From Streptomyces sp. NBC_01478 (lineage in GTDB: Bacteria; Actinomycetota; Actinomycetes; Streptomycetales; Streptomycetaceae), in the NCBI RefSeq assembly GCF_036227225.1, contig NZ_CP109444.1, positions 10,025,501 to 10,089,500 on the forward strand: a DNA stretch of 64,000 nt. Direction: 5' to 3'. Position numbers and translations under genes: made by a program. This document shows, piece by piece, positions 51,401 through 59,673 of this stretch; within the stretch, counting starts at the first letter, position 1, and every line of letters begins with the position of its first letter. The notes under the pieces were generated by a model. That model was not told the origin of the DNA, made no database searches, and saw nothing but the letters and a program-made list of their open reading frames with translations.

Positions 51401-51890
51401 TGCCCCCTTCGGCATCACCCCGTACGGCACCGAGACCATGCACGTCCTGCGAGCCGAGAAGGGCTACCCGATCATCGGCCAGGACACCGACGGCACTGTA
51501 ACTCCGCAGGATCTCGGCATGAGTTGGGCGGTGTCGAAGAAGAAACCCGACTTCATCGGCAAGCGCTCCTACGCCCGCGCCGACGCCGTCCGCCCCGACC
51601 GCAAACACCTCGTCGGCCTGCTCCCCGACGACCCGGGCGCGTTCCTCCCCGAGGGCACCCAACTGATCGCCGACAGCGTGCTCCCGCCGCCACCCGTCCC
51701 GATGCTCGGCCATGTCACCTCCAGCTACCGCAGCGCCGCCCTCGGCCGCACCTTCGCCCTCGCCCTGATCAAGGGCGGCCGCGACCGCATCGGCGAACGC
51801 CTCTACGCCCCCGTGGGCGACGAGTTGATCCCGGTCACCGTCGCGAGCCCCGTCCTCTACGACCCCGAGGGAGCCCGCCGCGATGGCTGA
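48498..51890 (+). CDS. Sarcosine oxidase delta-alpha fusion protein
   Basis: One continuous frame of 1130 residues joins two subunits that are normally separate. Residues 1 to about 89 are the delta subunit, with its zinc ligands C6, C9, H59 and C63. Residues about 90-190 are a low-complexity Gly/Pro/Ala linker partly made of a dispersed DNA repeat. From about 191 the alpha subunit follows: GRIHRDTPLTFTFDG, the GDTLASALLANG motif, the NAD site VGAGPAGLAAAAAAARSGA near 313 and a GcvT-like THF domain at the C-terminus. No stop, and no ATG or well-placed GTG, is found between the parts. Overlaps soxG by 8 bases. A sequencing error that removed a stop is the main alternative. Confidence 0.85.
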   Translation: MLLIPCPWCGPRDEAEFHYGGQAHVAYPEAPSDLTDEEWARYLFFRANPKGPFAERWSHAAGCRRWFNAVRDTATNEILSVYRAGEPRPEASDFGTAAGRQAPSQPGQASSAGPATSQPGTSLPAGPAPTFQQGSAPSARPAFEDEALSGPTGVQGAEPPGSGVEGAEPLEDGTGRGGGGAASISGSAAGHPFRHPTHGRIHRDTPLTFTFDGTEYTGYKGDTLASALLANGIIQTGTSIKLGRPRGIFTAGVEEPNAVIQIEAPFPEPMLPATTVELYDGLVATSLPGQGRLATIPDPARYDAVHAHCDLLIVGAGPAGLAAAAAAARSGARVILADDRPELGGSLLDTAQLLDWVTELSEELGTAPDVRVLPRTTVFGHYDDNHLLAVERRTNHLGAAAPTRVSRERVWRIRARRVVLATGAHERSLAFADNDRPGVMLAASARAYVNRYGVLPGRQAVVLTTNDSAYAAALDLAAAGIRIAAIVDTRPSAPEEWARRAREAGIEVLTGHAVAGTEGAPRLTAVTVAPYGETTGTTRHFATDLLLVSGGWNPVAHLYSQAGGKLRYDDTLGSFVPDTCRQAVEVAGSANGASDLTEALAQGASAGARAIEAEGYTAEAPNLPQAPTEPDATPAMQVFLVPSATDAPRFVDLQRDVTAADLTRATSAGLTSVEHTKRYTTAGTANDQGKTSGVLASGVVAELLGVDVSLLGTTTFRPPYTPVSFATLAGRDRGALHDPIRTTALHDWHVMQGALFENVGQWKRPWYYPQGGEDMEAAVLRECAAAREGVAFMDGSTLGKIDVQGPDAPVFLDRLYTNMMSNLKVGMIRYGVMCRPDGMVLDDGTAIRLAPDRYLVTTTTGNAAAVLDWMEEWHQTEWPELRVHCASVTEQWATVALVGPRSREVLGSLAPQLAVGNDDFPFMAWRDTTVAGIEARVCRISFSGELAYEINVSPWEALALWEALYEAGAPFGITPYGTETMHVLRAEKGYPIIGQDTDGTVTPQDLGMSWAVSKKKPDFIGKRSYARADAVRPDRKHLVGLLPDDPGAFLPEGTQLIADSVLPPPPVPMLGHVTSSYRSAALGRTFALALIKGGRDRIGERLYAPVGDELIPVTVASPVLYDPEGARRDG
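48910..48980 (+). repeat. Dispersed 70-bp repeat, copy 2, inside the sarcosine oxidase linker
   Basis: About 92 percent identical to the inverted copy at 36466-36535. It encodes linker residues around 138-161 of the delta-alpha fusion. Just upstream (48815-48910) lie degenerate short repeats of CAGC-CGGTCCGGC type, and downstream a second GGGGCAGAGCCCC hairpin half. The reading frame passes through all of it without a stop. Confidence 0.85.
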
Positions 51891-52494
51891 CACCGCCCTT
51901 TCCGTCCCGCGCCGCAGCCCCCTCGCGGGCGCCGCCGACCGGCTCGCGGCCACGACCCGTTCCTCCGGCGGCGCGGTCCGGCTGGCCGAACTCCCCTTCC
52001 TGGCCCAGGTGATCGTCCGGCTCGACGCGAAGGGCGCGGCGGCGGACGCCGTAGGACTCGCGCTCGGTCTGTCCCTGCCCCTTGAGCCCAACACGGCGGT
52101 GCGGGCAGGGGAGTTGACCGTGCTGTGGCTCGGTCCGGACGAGTGGCTGGTGGTCGGACCGCCGGATTCCCAGCGAGACCTGGAGCACCGGATCCGGGCC
52201 GCGAGCGGCGACGAGCACGTGGCCGTCACCGATGTCTCGGCCCAGCGCACCACCCTCCTGGTCTCCGGCGCCCGCGCCCGCGACCTGCTGGCCCACGGCT
52301 GCCCGCTGGACCTGCACCCGCGCGCCTTCGGCGCCGGACGCTGCGCCCAGACCACCCTGGCCCGCGCCCAGGTCGTCCTGGTCGCGCGGGACGAAGTCGG
52401 CGCCGGATTCTGGGTGTTGGTCCGTTCCTCCTTCGCCGGATATCTGACGGACTGGCTGCTGGACGCGGCGGCGGAATACGCCCAGGACGTCTGA
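51883..52494 (+). CDS. soxG: Sarcosine oxidase gamma subunit
   Basis: A 203-residue protein of the sarcosine oxidase gamma family, a truncated GcvT-like fold that helps the alpha subunit form the folate site. Visible segments are RRSPLAGAADRL, LWLGPDEWLVVGP, VTDVSAQRTTLLVSG and the C-terminal FWVLVRSSFAGYLTDWL. ATG overlaps the end of the delta-alpha gene by 8 bases. It is the last gene of the operon and is followed by a strong hairpin. Confidence 0.94.
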   Translation: MADTALSVPRRSPLAGAADRLAATTRSSGGAVRLAELPFLAQVIVRLDAKGAAADAVGLALGLSLPLEPNTAVRAGELTVLWLGPDEWLVVGPPDSQRDLEHRIRAASGDEHVAVTDVSAQRTTLLVSGARARDLLAHGCPLDLHPRAFGAGRCAQTTLARAQVVLVARDEVGAGFWVLVRSSFAGYLTDWLLDAAAEYAQDV

Positions 52495-52505
52495 ACCGGC
52501 GTGAC

Positions 52506-52547
52506 GCCGAAGGCCGTTCGCCCGGTGACGGGTGAACGGCCTTCGGC
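52506..52547. terminator. Hairpin terminator between soxG and the MFS gene
   Basis: Perfect 14-bp arms, GCCGAAGGCCGTTC at 52506-52519 and its complement at 52534-52547. The stem continues inward through CCCG/CGGG to a GTGA tetraloop. It lies between convergent genes and can serve both. Confidence 0.85.
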
Positions 52548-52571
52548 ATGTGCGGGACGGTCCGCGTGGCG

Positions 52572-54029
52572 TCAGAGCGCCTGGCCGACCACCACCTCGT
52601 CGAGGTGCTTGGTCTTGGGGATCAGGAGAACGAGTGCCGCGCCCACGGTGACGCATCCGACGACCAGCCAGAGGCCGTTCGTGAAACCGGCGTCAAGGTA
52701 GAACTGGGTGCCCTTGAGGACGGCCCCGTGCTGCGCCATCACGACGAAGGCCACCTGGGAGACGATGATCTGCGCGACGCCCATTCCGAGGGTCTGGACG
52801 CCGTTGGCAAGCGCCTGTTCCTCGGGGGTCACCGCCTCGATGATCATGATGGGCACACTTGCCATGACGATGCCCGTGCCCAGCCCGGCGAACACACCCA
52901 TTCCGATGATCTGCGGGGCGGTGTGGTGCAGGTGGGTGCCGAGACCGTAGCCGAAGATCGCGAGCAGGGCACCGACGCCCAGCAGGATCCGCGAGTCCAT
53001 CCGGCGGGCGAGCGCGCCGGTACCGACGGCCCCCACGATGATCATGGCGCTGATCGGGCTGGTGACGATGGCGTTGTGGGTCCCGGACCAGCCCAGGCCG
53101 TCGGAGATGGTGGGGATCTTCGGCATCAGGATCAGTAGCTGGATCACCACGCCGACGGCGCTGAGCGCGCCCGCCGCGACGGATGTGGCCAGAAGCACGG
53201 TCCACACCGGACGACGCCGGGTCATGGCCGACGGGAACAGCGGTTCGGCGACCCGGCGCTCGACGAGCACGAAGACGATCAACGTGACCGCCGACGCGAC
53301 GACCCAGGTGATGAACTTGCCGCTGCTCCAGCCCCAGTTCGACCCCTCGCCGACGGCGTAGACGAGCGCGGTGATCCCGCCGCCGAGGAGGATTCCGCCG
53401 GCCCAGTCCATTCGGCCGGCCGCCGCGCGGATCGGGCTCTCCGGCACGAAGGCGGCCACCAGGACGAAGCTCAGCGCGGTGCTGATGGCCATGAACCACA
53501 GCACGCCGCGGAAGCCGTAGTCGTCCAGGAGCCAGCCGGACAGGAAAGGCCCGCCGAAGGCGACGAGGCCGATGCCGCCGGCGAGGATTCCGCTGGCGAG
53601 ACCCACCCAACGGCGGGGGAACACGTCGCGGGTGATCGCGTAGGCGAGCGGGGCGGTGGCTGCGTAGATGCCCGCGACGCCGCGCCCGATCAGCAGAGTG
53701 CGGTAGTCGGTGGCGACGGCGGCGACCAGGTCGCCGACGAAGCCGAGCCCGGTGGCGGCGAGCAGGACGCGCTTCTTGCCGAAGATCGCCGCGGCCTTGA
53801 CGGCGAAAGGCAGGAAGAAGGTCCCGGTCAGCAGGGTCATCAGGGTGAACCAGGCGATATTCGTGGTCCGGAAGTGGATCGCGACATCGGCCTGCGCGAT
53901 ACCGGACAACGCTGCGACGAGCGCGACCAGTTGGACGGTCCACACAAGCGCCACGATGACGAGGACGTTGCGGGTGGTGGAGAGAGATCTCTCCTCGGTC
54001 TCCGGGAGCGGGGTTTGTGTCTGGGACAT
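52572..54029 (-). CDS. MFS transporter, DHA2-like
   Basis: A 485-residue major facilitator protein with about fourteen predicted helices. The conserved GRGVAGIYAATAPLAYAITRDVFPRRW region, IGLVAFGGPFLSGWLLDDYGFR (motif C-like) and a late GMGVFAGLGTGIVMASVP support the drug/solute antiporter branch. The substrate is unknown. It is divergent from the secreted tannase gene, so export or uptake of an aromatic compound is possible but only inferred. ATG at 54029 is chosen because GGAAGG lies nine bases upstream and the longer frame has no homology. Confidence 0.88.
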   Translation of the reverse strand: MSQTQTPLPETEERSLSTTRNVLVIVALVWTVQLVALVAALSGIAQADVAIHFRTTNIAWFTLMTLLTGTFFLPFAVKAAAIFGKKRVLLAATGLGFVGDLVAAVATDYRTLLIGRGVAGIYAATAPLAYAITRDVFPRRWVGLASGILAGGIGLVAFGGPFLSGWLLDDYGFRGVLWFMAISTALSFVLVAAFVPESPIRAAAGRMDWAGGILLGGGITALVYAVGEGSNWGWSSGKFITWVVASAVTLIVFVLVERRVAEPLFPSAMTRRRPVWTVLLATSVAAGALSAVGVVIQLLILMPKIPTISDGLGWSGTHNAIVTSPISAMIIVGAVGTGALARRMDSRILLGVGALLAIFGYGLGTHLHHTAPQIIGMGVFAGLGTGIVMASVPIMIIEAVTPEEQALANGVQTLGMGVAQIIVSQVAFVVMAQHGAVLKGTQFYLDAGFTNGLWLVVGCVTVGAALVLLIPKTKHLDEVVVGQAL

Positions 54030-54181
54030 CAGCGGCCTTCCGTGGGTGAGCGGAGGTGCAGAGGGCGGCTCTGGATCGGACTGCGTCTGGGGCATACGGC
54101 GCGAGAGCGGCTCGTGCCGGTCGCGACGGCCCGGGCGGCGGGCATGCGTGCCTCCCTTTCGCAGCTCCGGTGCGGCTGGCG

Positions 54182-54211
54182 ATAAAATAGACCTAACGGT
54201 CGGTACAAACA
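54182..54211 (-). promoter_or_regulatory. Candidate promoter and operator of the MFS gene
   Basis: On the minus strand TTTGTA and TTTTAT stand 16 bases apart as possible -35 and -10 elements. The imperfect dyad ACCGACCGTTAGGT lies between them, a layout seen in TetR-type repression. No TetR gene is present in the window. Confidence 0.35.
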
Positions 54212-54377
54212 ATGGGTCGCGCAGAAAAAAGGACGGGAAGAGGGCGGGGGGATCTCGCCCGGATCTGGTACTGATCGCGCGTCTCCGCGGCCGGCGCGGG
54301 TTCGAAACCGGTGTGCGTCGAGGTCGTCGCGTCGGTTCCGGTTCCGGGCGGAAGGGTGGCCAGAAGTCTCAACGAAA

Positions 54378-54404
54378 TCGTCGACAATATAGGCGACGGT
54401 ATTG
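54378..54404. promoter_or_regulatory. Candidate LacI-type operator before the tannase gene
   Basis: ATCGTCGACAAT at 54378-54389 is a 10-of-12 palindrome centred on a CG step, as in many LacI-family operators. It overlaps a second dyad CAATA and TATTG at 54385-54404. A LacI gene follows the tannase gene. The link is inference. Confidence 0.3.
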
Positions 54405-54546
54405 CGCGCAGATTGCCGGAGAGCTACGTTCCTCGCCGTGCCTCCACCGCGGAGTCGGCCTGGGCCCTCGCGCGCCCACCCGTTTCCACTCCTGGCACAG
54501 CACCCCGGCACGAACCCCGGTCCGGCGATCGAACGGAGTACTCGGC

Positions 54547-56322
54547 ATGCTCAAGCTGTTCAGAAGGTGTCGGTGGAATTCGGCCACCTTCCTCGCCACC
54601 CTCGCGGCAGCCGTGGCGCTGGTGACCGGTGCGGGCGTGGCGCTGGCCAACAGCACGACCGGCAGTGCGCAGGCCGCCGACTCGGCCTCGGCGAACGCCG
54701 TTTCGGCGGGCACCACGGCCTCGGGCATCGCACCGGCCATGTCCTGCTCCGGCGTCGCCCAACTCGACCTGGCCGCCGCCGTACCCGGCGTGCCCTTCGA
54801 GATCAGCTCGGCCACCGAACTCGCCGCGAGCGCCAACACCCTTGGCAACTGGGCCGCTTGTGACGTCAAGGGTGTCATCGCCCCGCAAATCCACTTCGAG
54901 ATCAAGCTGCCCGAGACCGGCTGGCAGGCCAACTACCTCCAGGTCGGCTGCGGCGGCCTGTGCGGCAACGTCAACGTGACCAGCGCCCCCGCCTCGGCCG
55001 GCTGCGTCCCGCTGACCACCGGCGCCTTCGCGGTCGCCTCCAGCGACGAGGGCCACTACCAGGGCGGCGGCCTCTTCTCCACCGACCCGACCCTGCGCGC
55101 CGACTTCGGCTACAAGTCCGACCACGAACTGGTCCGGGCGGCCAAGGCGATCATCAAGCAGTACTACGGCCAGGCAGCCACCCACTCCTACTTCGACGGC
55201 TGCTCCCAGGGCGGTCACCAGGCCCTCACCGAGGCCCAGCGCTACCCGACCGACTTCGACGGCATCATCGCCGGCGCCCCGGCCAACAACTTCACCGCGC
55301 TGAACACCTTCTCGCACGCCTGGACCGCCCAGTCCGTGTACCTGAACGGCGGCCCGGCGACGATCACCAACGCCGACCTCGCCGACCTCCACGAGGCCGT
55401 CCTCAAGGGCTGCGGCGCCCCGGCCGACGGCATCATCGCCGACCCGCTGAGCTGCACCTGGGACCCCGGCACCATCCAGTGCGCGGCAGGCCAGACCTCG
55501 ACGTCCGACGCGTACTGCCTCACCGCCGACCAGGTCACCACCCTGCGCCGCATCTACGCCGGACCGACCGACGAACACGGCCGACTCCTTTACCCGGGCT
55601 ACCAGTTGCGGGGCTCCGAGCTGAACTGGGCCGGCATCATCACGCCGGCCACGGCCACCGCCAACTCCGGTGACATCAGCTTCGTCCGGGAGACCCTGCG
55701 CTACCAGATCTTCGACAGCCCGCAGCCGACCCTGACGTACAAGGACATCAAGTTCACGGCCGCCTACTACAAGAAGGTCATGAGCCTGGGCGAGGGCATG
55801 TACGACGCCACCGACCCCGACCTCACCGCGTTCAAGAAGGCCGGCGGCAAGCTGATCCTCTGGCACGGTCTCGGCGACCAGCACATTCCCGCCGTAGGAA
55901 CGATGGCCTACTACAAGGCAGTCGAGAAGGCCGTGGGCGGCGAGACGGCCACCAAGACCTTCGCCCGCCTCTTCCTGCTCCCCGGCGTCGCGCACTGCGG
56001 CGGCGGCCAGGGCCCGGACACCTTCGACGCGCTGACCGCGATCACCGACTGGGTCACCGAGGGCGACGCCCCGGCCGGCCTGACGACGAGGTCGGTCGAC
56101 AGCAGCGGGAACACCACCGCCTCCCGCCCGGTCTACCCCTTCCCGTACTACGCCAAGAACACCACGGGCGGTCCGGCCGGCGACGCGAGCAGCTACACCC
56201 CCGTCAAGTCCACCGCCGAAGCCGACCTCAAGCTCAACTGGCTCGGCTCCTTCCGCTCCGGCTACGAGACCGTCGGCAACTGGGTGGGCGGCAAGTGGGT
56301 CGTCAGCAAGGGCAAGAACTGA
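54547..56322 (+). CDS. Secreted tannase/feruloyl esterase family hydrolase
   Basis: A 591-residue alpha/beta hydrolase of the tannase/feruloyl esterase family, cutting ester bonds of gallic, ferulic or similar aromatic acids. The N-terminus is a Sec-type signal peptide (basic MLKLFRRCRW, hydrophobic core, cleavage after an Ala near 34-43). The nucleophile is Ser220 in FDGCSQGGHQ. The triad Asp lies in WHGLGDQHIP and the His in LLPGVAHCGGG. Cys residues next to the Ser and His probably form the family's characteristic disulfide joining the active site. Divergent from a transporter gene and followed by a hairpin and a LacI gene. Confidence 0.9.
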   Translation: MLKLFRRCRWNSATFLATLAAAVALVTGAGVALANSTTGSAQAADSASANAVSAGTTASGIAPAMSCSGVAQLDLAAAVPGVPFEISSATELAASANTLGNWAACDVKGVIAPQIHFEIKLPETGWQANYLQVGCGGLCGNVNVTSAPASAGCVPLTTGAFAVASSDEGHYQGGGLFSTDPTLRADFGYKSDHELVRAAKAIIKQYYGQAATHSYFDGCSQGGHQALTEAQRYPTDFDGIIAGAPANNFTALNTFSHAWTAQSVYLNGGPATITNADLADLHEAVLKGCGAPADGIIADPLSCTWDPGTIQCAAGQTSTSDAYCLTADQVTTLRRIYAGPTDEHGRLLYPGYQLRGSELNWAGIITPATATANSGDISFVRETLRYQIFDSPQPTLTYKDIKFTAAYYKKVMSLGEGMYDATDPDLTAFKKAGGKLILWHGLGDQHIPAVGTMAYYKAVEKAVGGETATKTFARLFLLPGVAHCGGGQGPDTFDALTAITDWVTEGDAPAGLTTRSVDSSGNTTASRPVYPFPYYAKNTTGGPAGDASSYTPVKSTAEADLKLNWLGSFRSGYETVGNWVGGKWVVSKGKN

Positions 56323-56347
56323 CGTACGGCGAAGACCGAACGAGATA

Positions 56348-56380
56348 CCGCGGCCCCCGCTTCCGAGGCGGGGGCCGCGG
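56348..56380 (+). terminator. Hairpin terminator after the tannase gene
   Basis: Perfect 13-bp arms, CCGCGGCCCCCGC at 56348-56360 and its complement at 56368-56380, with a 7-base loop, 26 bases after the stop codon. Confidence 0.82.
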
Positions 56381-56524
56381 CGGTGTCCGCGTGGCAGAGA
56401 GTCTCCGACGTCGGCCAGAGACTGTCCGGCGATCACTCGGAACGAAGTCGGGCGGGCTGGATTAGGGTGCGCACATGCGAGGTTTCGGCAGTGATACGGC
56501 GTTCGTCGGCGGTGCGGCGGACGG

Positions 56525-57466
56525 ATGCGGGCAGTGGTGACGGGCGGTTCGCGGCGGGTGACGCTGAACGATGTCGCCGCCGCGAGCGGGGTGTCGCGGG
56601 CCACCGTGAGCTTCGTCCTGAACGACGACCCGAACCAGACGATCTCGCCGGCGACCCGCGAGCGGGTGAAGGGCGCGGCGCGCGATCTCGGCTATGTCCC
56701 GCACGGCATCGCGCGGGCCCTGCGCGAGGGCTCCTCGCGGATCGTCGTACTGAATATCGACTGGGGTCTGGAAGGCAACTACTCGCGCAGTTACGTCCGT
56801 GGCCTGGACGACGAACTCGCCGCGCACGACCATGTGTTGTTCGTGCGGCACGGCCACTCGGCGCCGCAGTCGACGCAGCAGATCCTGGACACCATCGCGC
56901 CCCGTGCCGTACTCCGGTTCGCCGAGGCCTACTTGAGCGGCCACGAGCCCGACGAGGAGGACTGGAAGAGCGGCTTCGCCGCCCATGCCGCCCTGCAGAT
57001 CAGCTATTTGGCGGACCGCGGCCACACCCGTATGGCGATGGCCCTGCCCGGCGACGACACGCCCCTGACCGAACTGCGCCTGCGCTTCGCCCGCGCGACC
57101 ACGGACCGGCTCGGACTGCCCCCGCTGACCCCGTTCGTCGTGCCCCGGCCGCGGGACGCCGGAACCGCGGCCGTCAGGACGTTTCTCGCCGCGCACCACA
57201 AGGTGACGGCGGTCGCCGCCTTCGACGACGACATCGCCCTGCGCACCCTGACCGCCCTGCTCGACCTGGGGCTGAGCGTCCCCTCCGACGTGGCCGTCAT
57301 CGGCTACGACGACACCGAGTACGGCGCCCTGGTCACGCCCGCGCTCACCACCGTCCACATCGACGCCGAGGCCCACGGCCGGCTCGCCGCGCGCGTCGCG
57401 CTCGGCCTCGACAGGGGCGGGATCGCCACGGCGCCGGGGCACGTGATCGAGCGCGGATCGGCCTGA
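56525..57466 (+). CDS. LacI-family transcriptional regulator
   Basis: A 313-residue repressor. The DNA-binding helix-turn-helix and hinge occupy about residues 10-60 (VTLNDVAAASGVSRATVSFVLND). The rest is a periplasmic-binding-protein-like effector domain with the usual VAAFDDDIALRTL and VAVIGYDDTEYGALVTPALTTV segments. A sugar or sugar-ester breakdown product is the expected effector type. The tannase gene upstream is the obvious candidate target. Start ATG at 56525; a GTG three codons on is an alternative. Confidence 0.9.
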   Translation: MRAVVTGGSRRVTLNDVAAASGVSRATVSFVLNDDPNQTISPATRERVKGAARDLGYVPHGIARALREGSSRIVVLNIDWGLEGNYSRSYVRGLDDELAAHDHVLFVRHGHSAPQSTQQILDTIAPRAVLRFAEAYLSGHEPDEEDWKSGFAAHAALQISYLADRGHTRMAMALPGDDTPLTELRLRFARATTDRLGLPPLTPFVVPRPRDAGTAAVRTFLAAHHKVTAVAAFDDDIALRTLTALLDLGLSVPSDVAVIGYDDTEYGALVTPALTTVHIDAEAHGRLAARVALGLDRGGIATAPGHVIERGSA

Positions 57467-57627
57467 CGGATGCACGGGGTGGGGGCGGAGCGGTCGCGCC
57501 CGGCCGGCGAAGGCGACCGGGACGGCATCCATACGTTTCGGATCGTGCCGGGTGTCGTGTCCGTGCGGTCGGTCCAACTCTCCGGCACCATCGAGTCGTT
57601 GTGCACCCCCGTCACCCTGGAGCCGTC

Positions 57628-57960
57628 ATGTCCCGATCGGAAGCCCGCGTCCTCACCGACCGACCCCAGCGCTACGCCAAGCAACTCGCCTCCCACCTGG
57701 GCCGCCGCAGCGAGACCAGTTGGGACGAGGAGACCGGGGTGGGGCGTCTCGTCTTCCAGGACGGCACAGGATCGCTGACCGCCGCCGAGGGGGCGTTGCT
57801 GCTCGCGGTGGAGGCGGAGCCCGAGTTCCTCGATCGGCTGGAAGACGTGGTGGGCCGGCATCTGGTCCGCTTCGGCACCAAGGACGAACTGGTCGTCGAG
57901 TGGCGGCGCGACAACGGGGAGCCCGGCACCAGCCAGCGCAGCCCGGGCGACTCTGCCTGA
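57628..57960 (+). CDS. DUF2218 domain protein
   Basis: A 110-residue protein of the DUF2218 family. It begins SEARVLTDRPQRYAKQLASHLG and has the typical TGVGRLVFQDGTGSLTA strand pair and a central FLDRLEDVVGRHLVRFG helix. Some family members occur with siderophore or iron-uptake genes, but there is no such gene here and no established activity. TGGAG lies six bases before the ATG. Convergent with the NUDIX gene, with 19 bases between stops. Confidence 0.82.
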   Translation: MSRSEARVLTDRPQRYAKQLASHLGRRSETSWDEETGVGRLVFQDGTGSLTAAEGALLLAVEAEPEFLDRLEDVVGRHLVRFGTKDELVVEWRRDNGEPGTSQRSPGDSA

Positions 57961-57979
57961 GCCACGGTGGCCGTCCCGG

Positions 57980-58516
57980 TCAGGACACGCAGCCCACGTG
58001 CGCCAGCGCCTGCTTGAGCAACACCCCGTGCCCGCCCGGCATTTCGCTCCGCAGCGCCTCCGAGGCGGCCTCCTCCGGGCTGAACCAGACCAGGTCGAGG
58101 GCGTCTTGGCGGGGGCGGCAGTCGCCGGTGACCGGTACGACGTAGGCGAGGGACACCGCGTGCTGCCGGGGGTCGTGGTACGGGGTGACCCCGTGCGTCG
58201 GGAAGTACTCGGCGACGGTGAACGGCTGCAGCGAGGCCGGGATCCGGGGCAGCGCGACCGGGCCGAGGTCCTTCTCCAGATGGCGCAGCAGGGCGTCGCG
58301 GACCCGCTCGTGGTGCAGCACGCGGCCGGAGACGAGCGTGCGGTTCACGGTGCCGTCGGGGCCGATGCGCAGCAGCAGGCCGATGCTGGTCACTTCGCCG
58401 CTGTCGTCGACGCGGACGGGGACCGCCTCGACGTAGAGGATCGGCATGCGGGCGCGTGCCTGTTCGAGGTCGTCGGCGGACAGCCAACCGGGCGTGGTAT
58501 CGGTCATGTCAGACAT
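57980..58516 (-). CDS. NUDIX-family protein with degenerate Nudix box
   Basis: A 178-residue protein of a NUDIX subgroup common in actinomycetes. The fold is suggested by the strands around PILYVEAVPVRVDD. A Nudix-box-like helix GRVLHHERVRDALLRHLEKDLG follows in two parts, but the key REx2EE glutamates are mostly missing, so hydrolase activity is doubtful. The ATG follows a TATGAT hexamer by six bases with no ribosome-binding site, hinting at a leaderless transcript. It also lies 15 bases downstream of the amidohydrolase gene and may be co-transcribed. Confidence 0.78.
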   Translation of the reverse strand: MSDMTDTTPGWLSADDLEQARARMPILYVEAVPVRVDDSGEVTSIGLLLRIGPDGTVNRTLVSGRVLHHERVRDALLRHLEKDLGPVALPRIPASLQPFTVAEYFPTHGVTPYHDPRQHAVSLAYVVPVTGDCRPRQDALDLVWFSPEEAASEALRSEMPGGHGVLLKQALAHVGCVS

Positions 58517-58531
58517 TGCTTGATCATACTT

Positions 58532-59671
58532 TCAGTGTCCGTCGGATAGCCGGTAGACCCGGCGGGCATTGTCGGCCCCCGCCCAGCGTGCCAGGCGCAG
58601 CGCGTCGGGCAGGCCCAGTTCGTCGGCGTCCACCCGCTCCTGGAGCAGATCCCCCAGACCGCGACGGAACGCCAGCGCCCCGAGATAGTAGAACTCCGCC
58701 AGACCATAGGCGTCGGAGCTGTACAGCAGTTTGCGGAACGGTGTGATCTCCAGCGCTTCCGCCAGCACCGCCCGCGCCCGGACCGGTCCAACATGGTGCA
58801 GGGTGAGCCCCACATCGAGGTACACCTGTTCGAAGACGGCCGTCAGGTATCCGGCCTGACGCTGATACGGCCAGCAGTGCAGGAGCAGGACCGGGATCGT
58901 GCCGGTGGTCAGATGCAGCCAGTCCGTCAGCAGGGCGGGGTCCGTGCGGTGCAGGCGGATGTCGTTGTCGCCGAAGCCCGTGTGGAGTTGGAGGGGGAGG
59001 CCCAGGTCGACCGCGGTCCACAGCAACTCCCGCACCAGGACCGGATCTTCGAGCCGCCCGCCCCGGGCCAGCCACGCGTGGGCCGCCGTGGTCACCTCCG
59101 CCGCCGAAGGCCTGGCCGGGTCGAGATCAAAGCCCGTCCGGTACGCGGCCACCGACTTCACCGCCACCACCCCCGGCCGCCGCACCGCGTCGAGGGCGGC
59201 GACCCGAAAAGCGTCGGCATACCCGTCCGGCTCCACGCCCCGCGCCGCCACGGACTCCGCCACGGCTTCGAGTCGTACGACCTCATGGGCCACGGCGCCC
59301 GCCGCCTCCGCGAGTTCGGCGGGTGAGGTGATGGCGTGCGGCGCGAATCCGGTGTCGACGCAGAAGACGCCGGTGCCCGCGGCGGCCAGGAAGCGCCGGT
59401 TCGCCTCGTGCGGCCCCAACTCGGCACGCCGGGCGAGGTATTCGTCTGCGGGCGCGTGGCGCTCCAGGTCCAGAATCGGTGCGCAGTATCGGCGTACGGC
59501 GATCCCGACCGGACTGTCGAACGGGGAGATCCCGCTGCCGGGCCAGAGGTCCCCCTCGGTGAGCAGCGACTCGAAGGCGGTCCGGTCCAGGTCCTCGGTG
59601 ACGACTCCATGGCAGTGGTGATCCACCAACTCCAGCGCGGCGAGCGCCTCGTGGACCGGTCCAGTGACCAT
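58532..59671 (-). CDS. Amidohydrolase family protein (FluG N-terminal-like)
   Basis: A 379-residue metal-dependent hydrolase of the amidohydrolase superfamily. Metal ligands are suggested by LVDHHCHGVV near the N-terminus, LQLHTGFGDND in the middle and LLYSSDAYGLAEFYYLG near the end. It starts two bases after the stop of the glutamine-synthetase-like gene. In the fungal FluG protein these two domains are one polypeptide, so the pair probably works together on a gamma-glutamyl amide. The substrate is not known. Confidence 0.85.
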   Translation of the reverse strand: MVTGPVHEALAALELVDHHCHGVVTEDLDRTAFESLLTEGDLWPGSGISPFDSPVGIAVRRYCAPILDLERHAPADEYLARRAELGPHEANRRFLAAAGTGVFCVDTGFAPHAITSPAELAEAAGAVAHEVVRLEAVAESVAARGVEPDGYADAFRVAALDAVRRPGVVAVKSVAAYRTGFDLDPARPSAAEVTTAAHAWLARGGRLEDPVLVRELLWTAVDLGLPLQLHTGFGDNDIRLHRTDPALLTDWLHLTTGTIPVLLLHCWPYQRQAGYLTAVFEQVYLDVGLTLHHVGPVRARAVLAEALEITPFRKLLYSSDAYGLAEFYYLGALAFRRGLGDLLQERVDADELGLPDALRLARWAGADNARRVYRLSDGH

Positions 59672-59673
59672 CG

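Larger units (their letters stand above)
54030..54546. other. Divergent regulatory gap between the MFS and tannase genes
   Basis: No gene is seen in these 517 bases. The part around 54180-54240 is unusually rich in A and T for this genome and looks like promoter DNA. Two candidate sites within it are listed separately. The remainder shows no strong structure. Confidence 0.6.
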
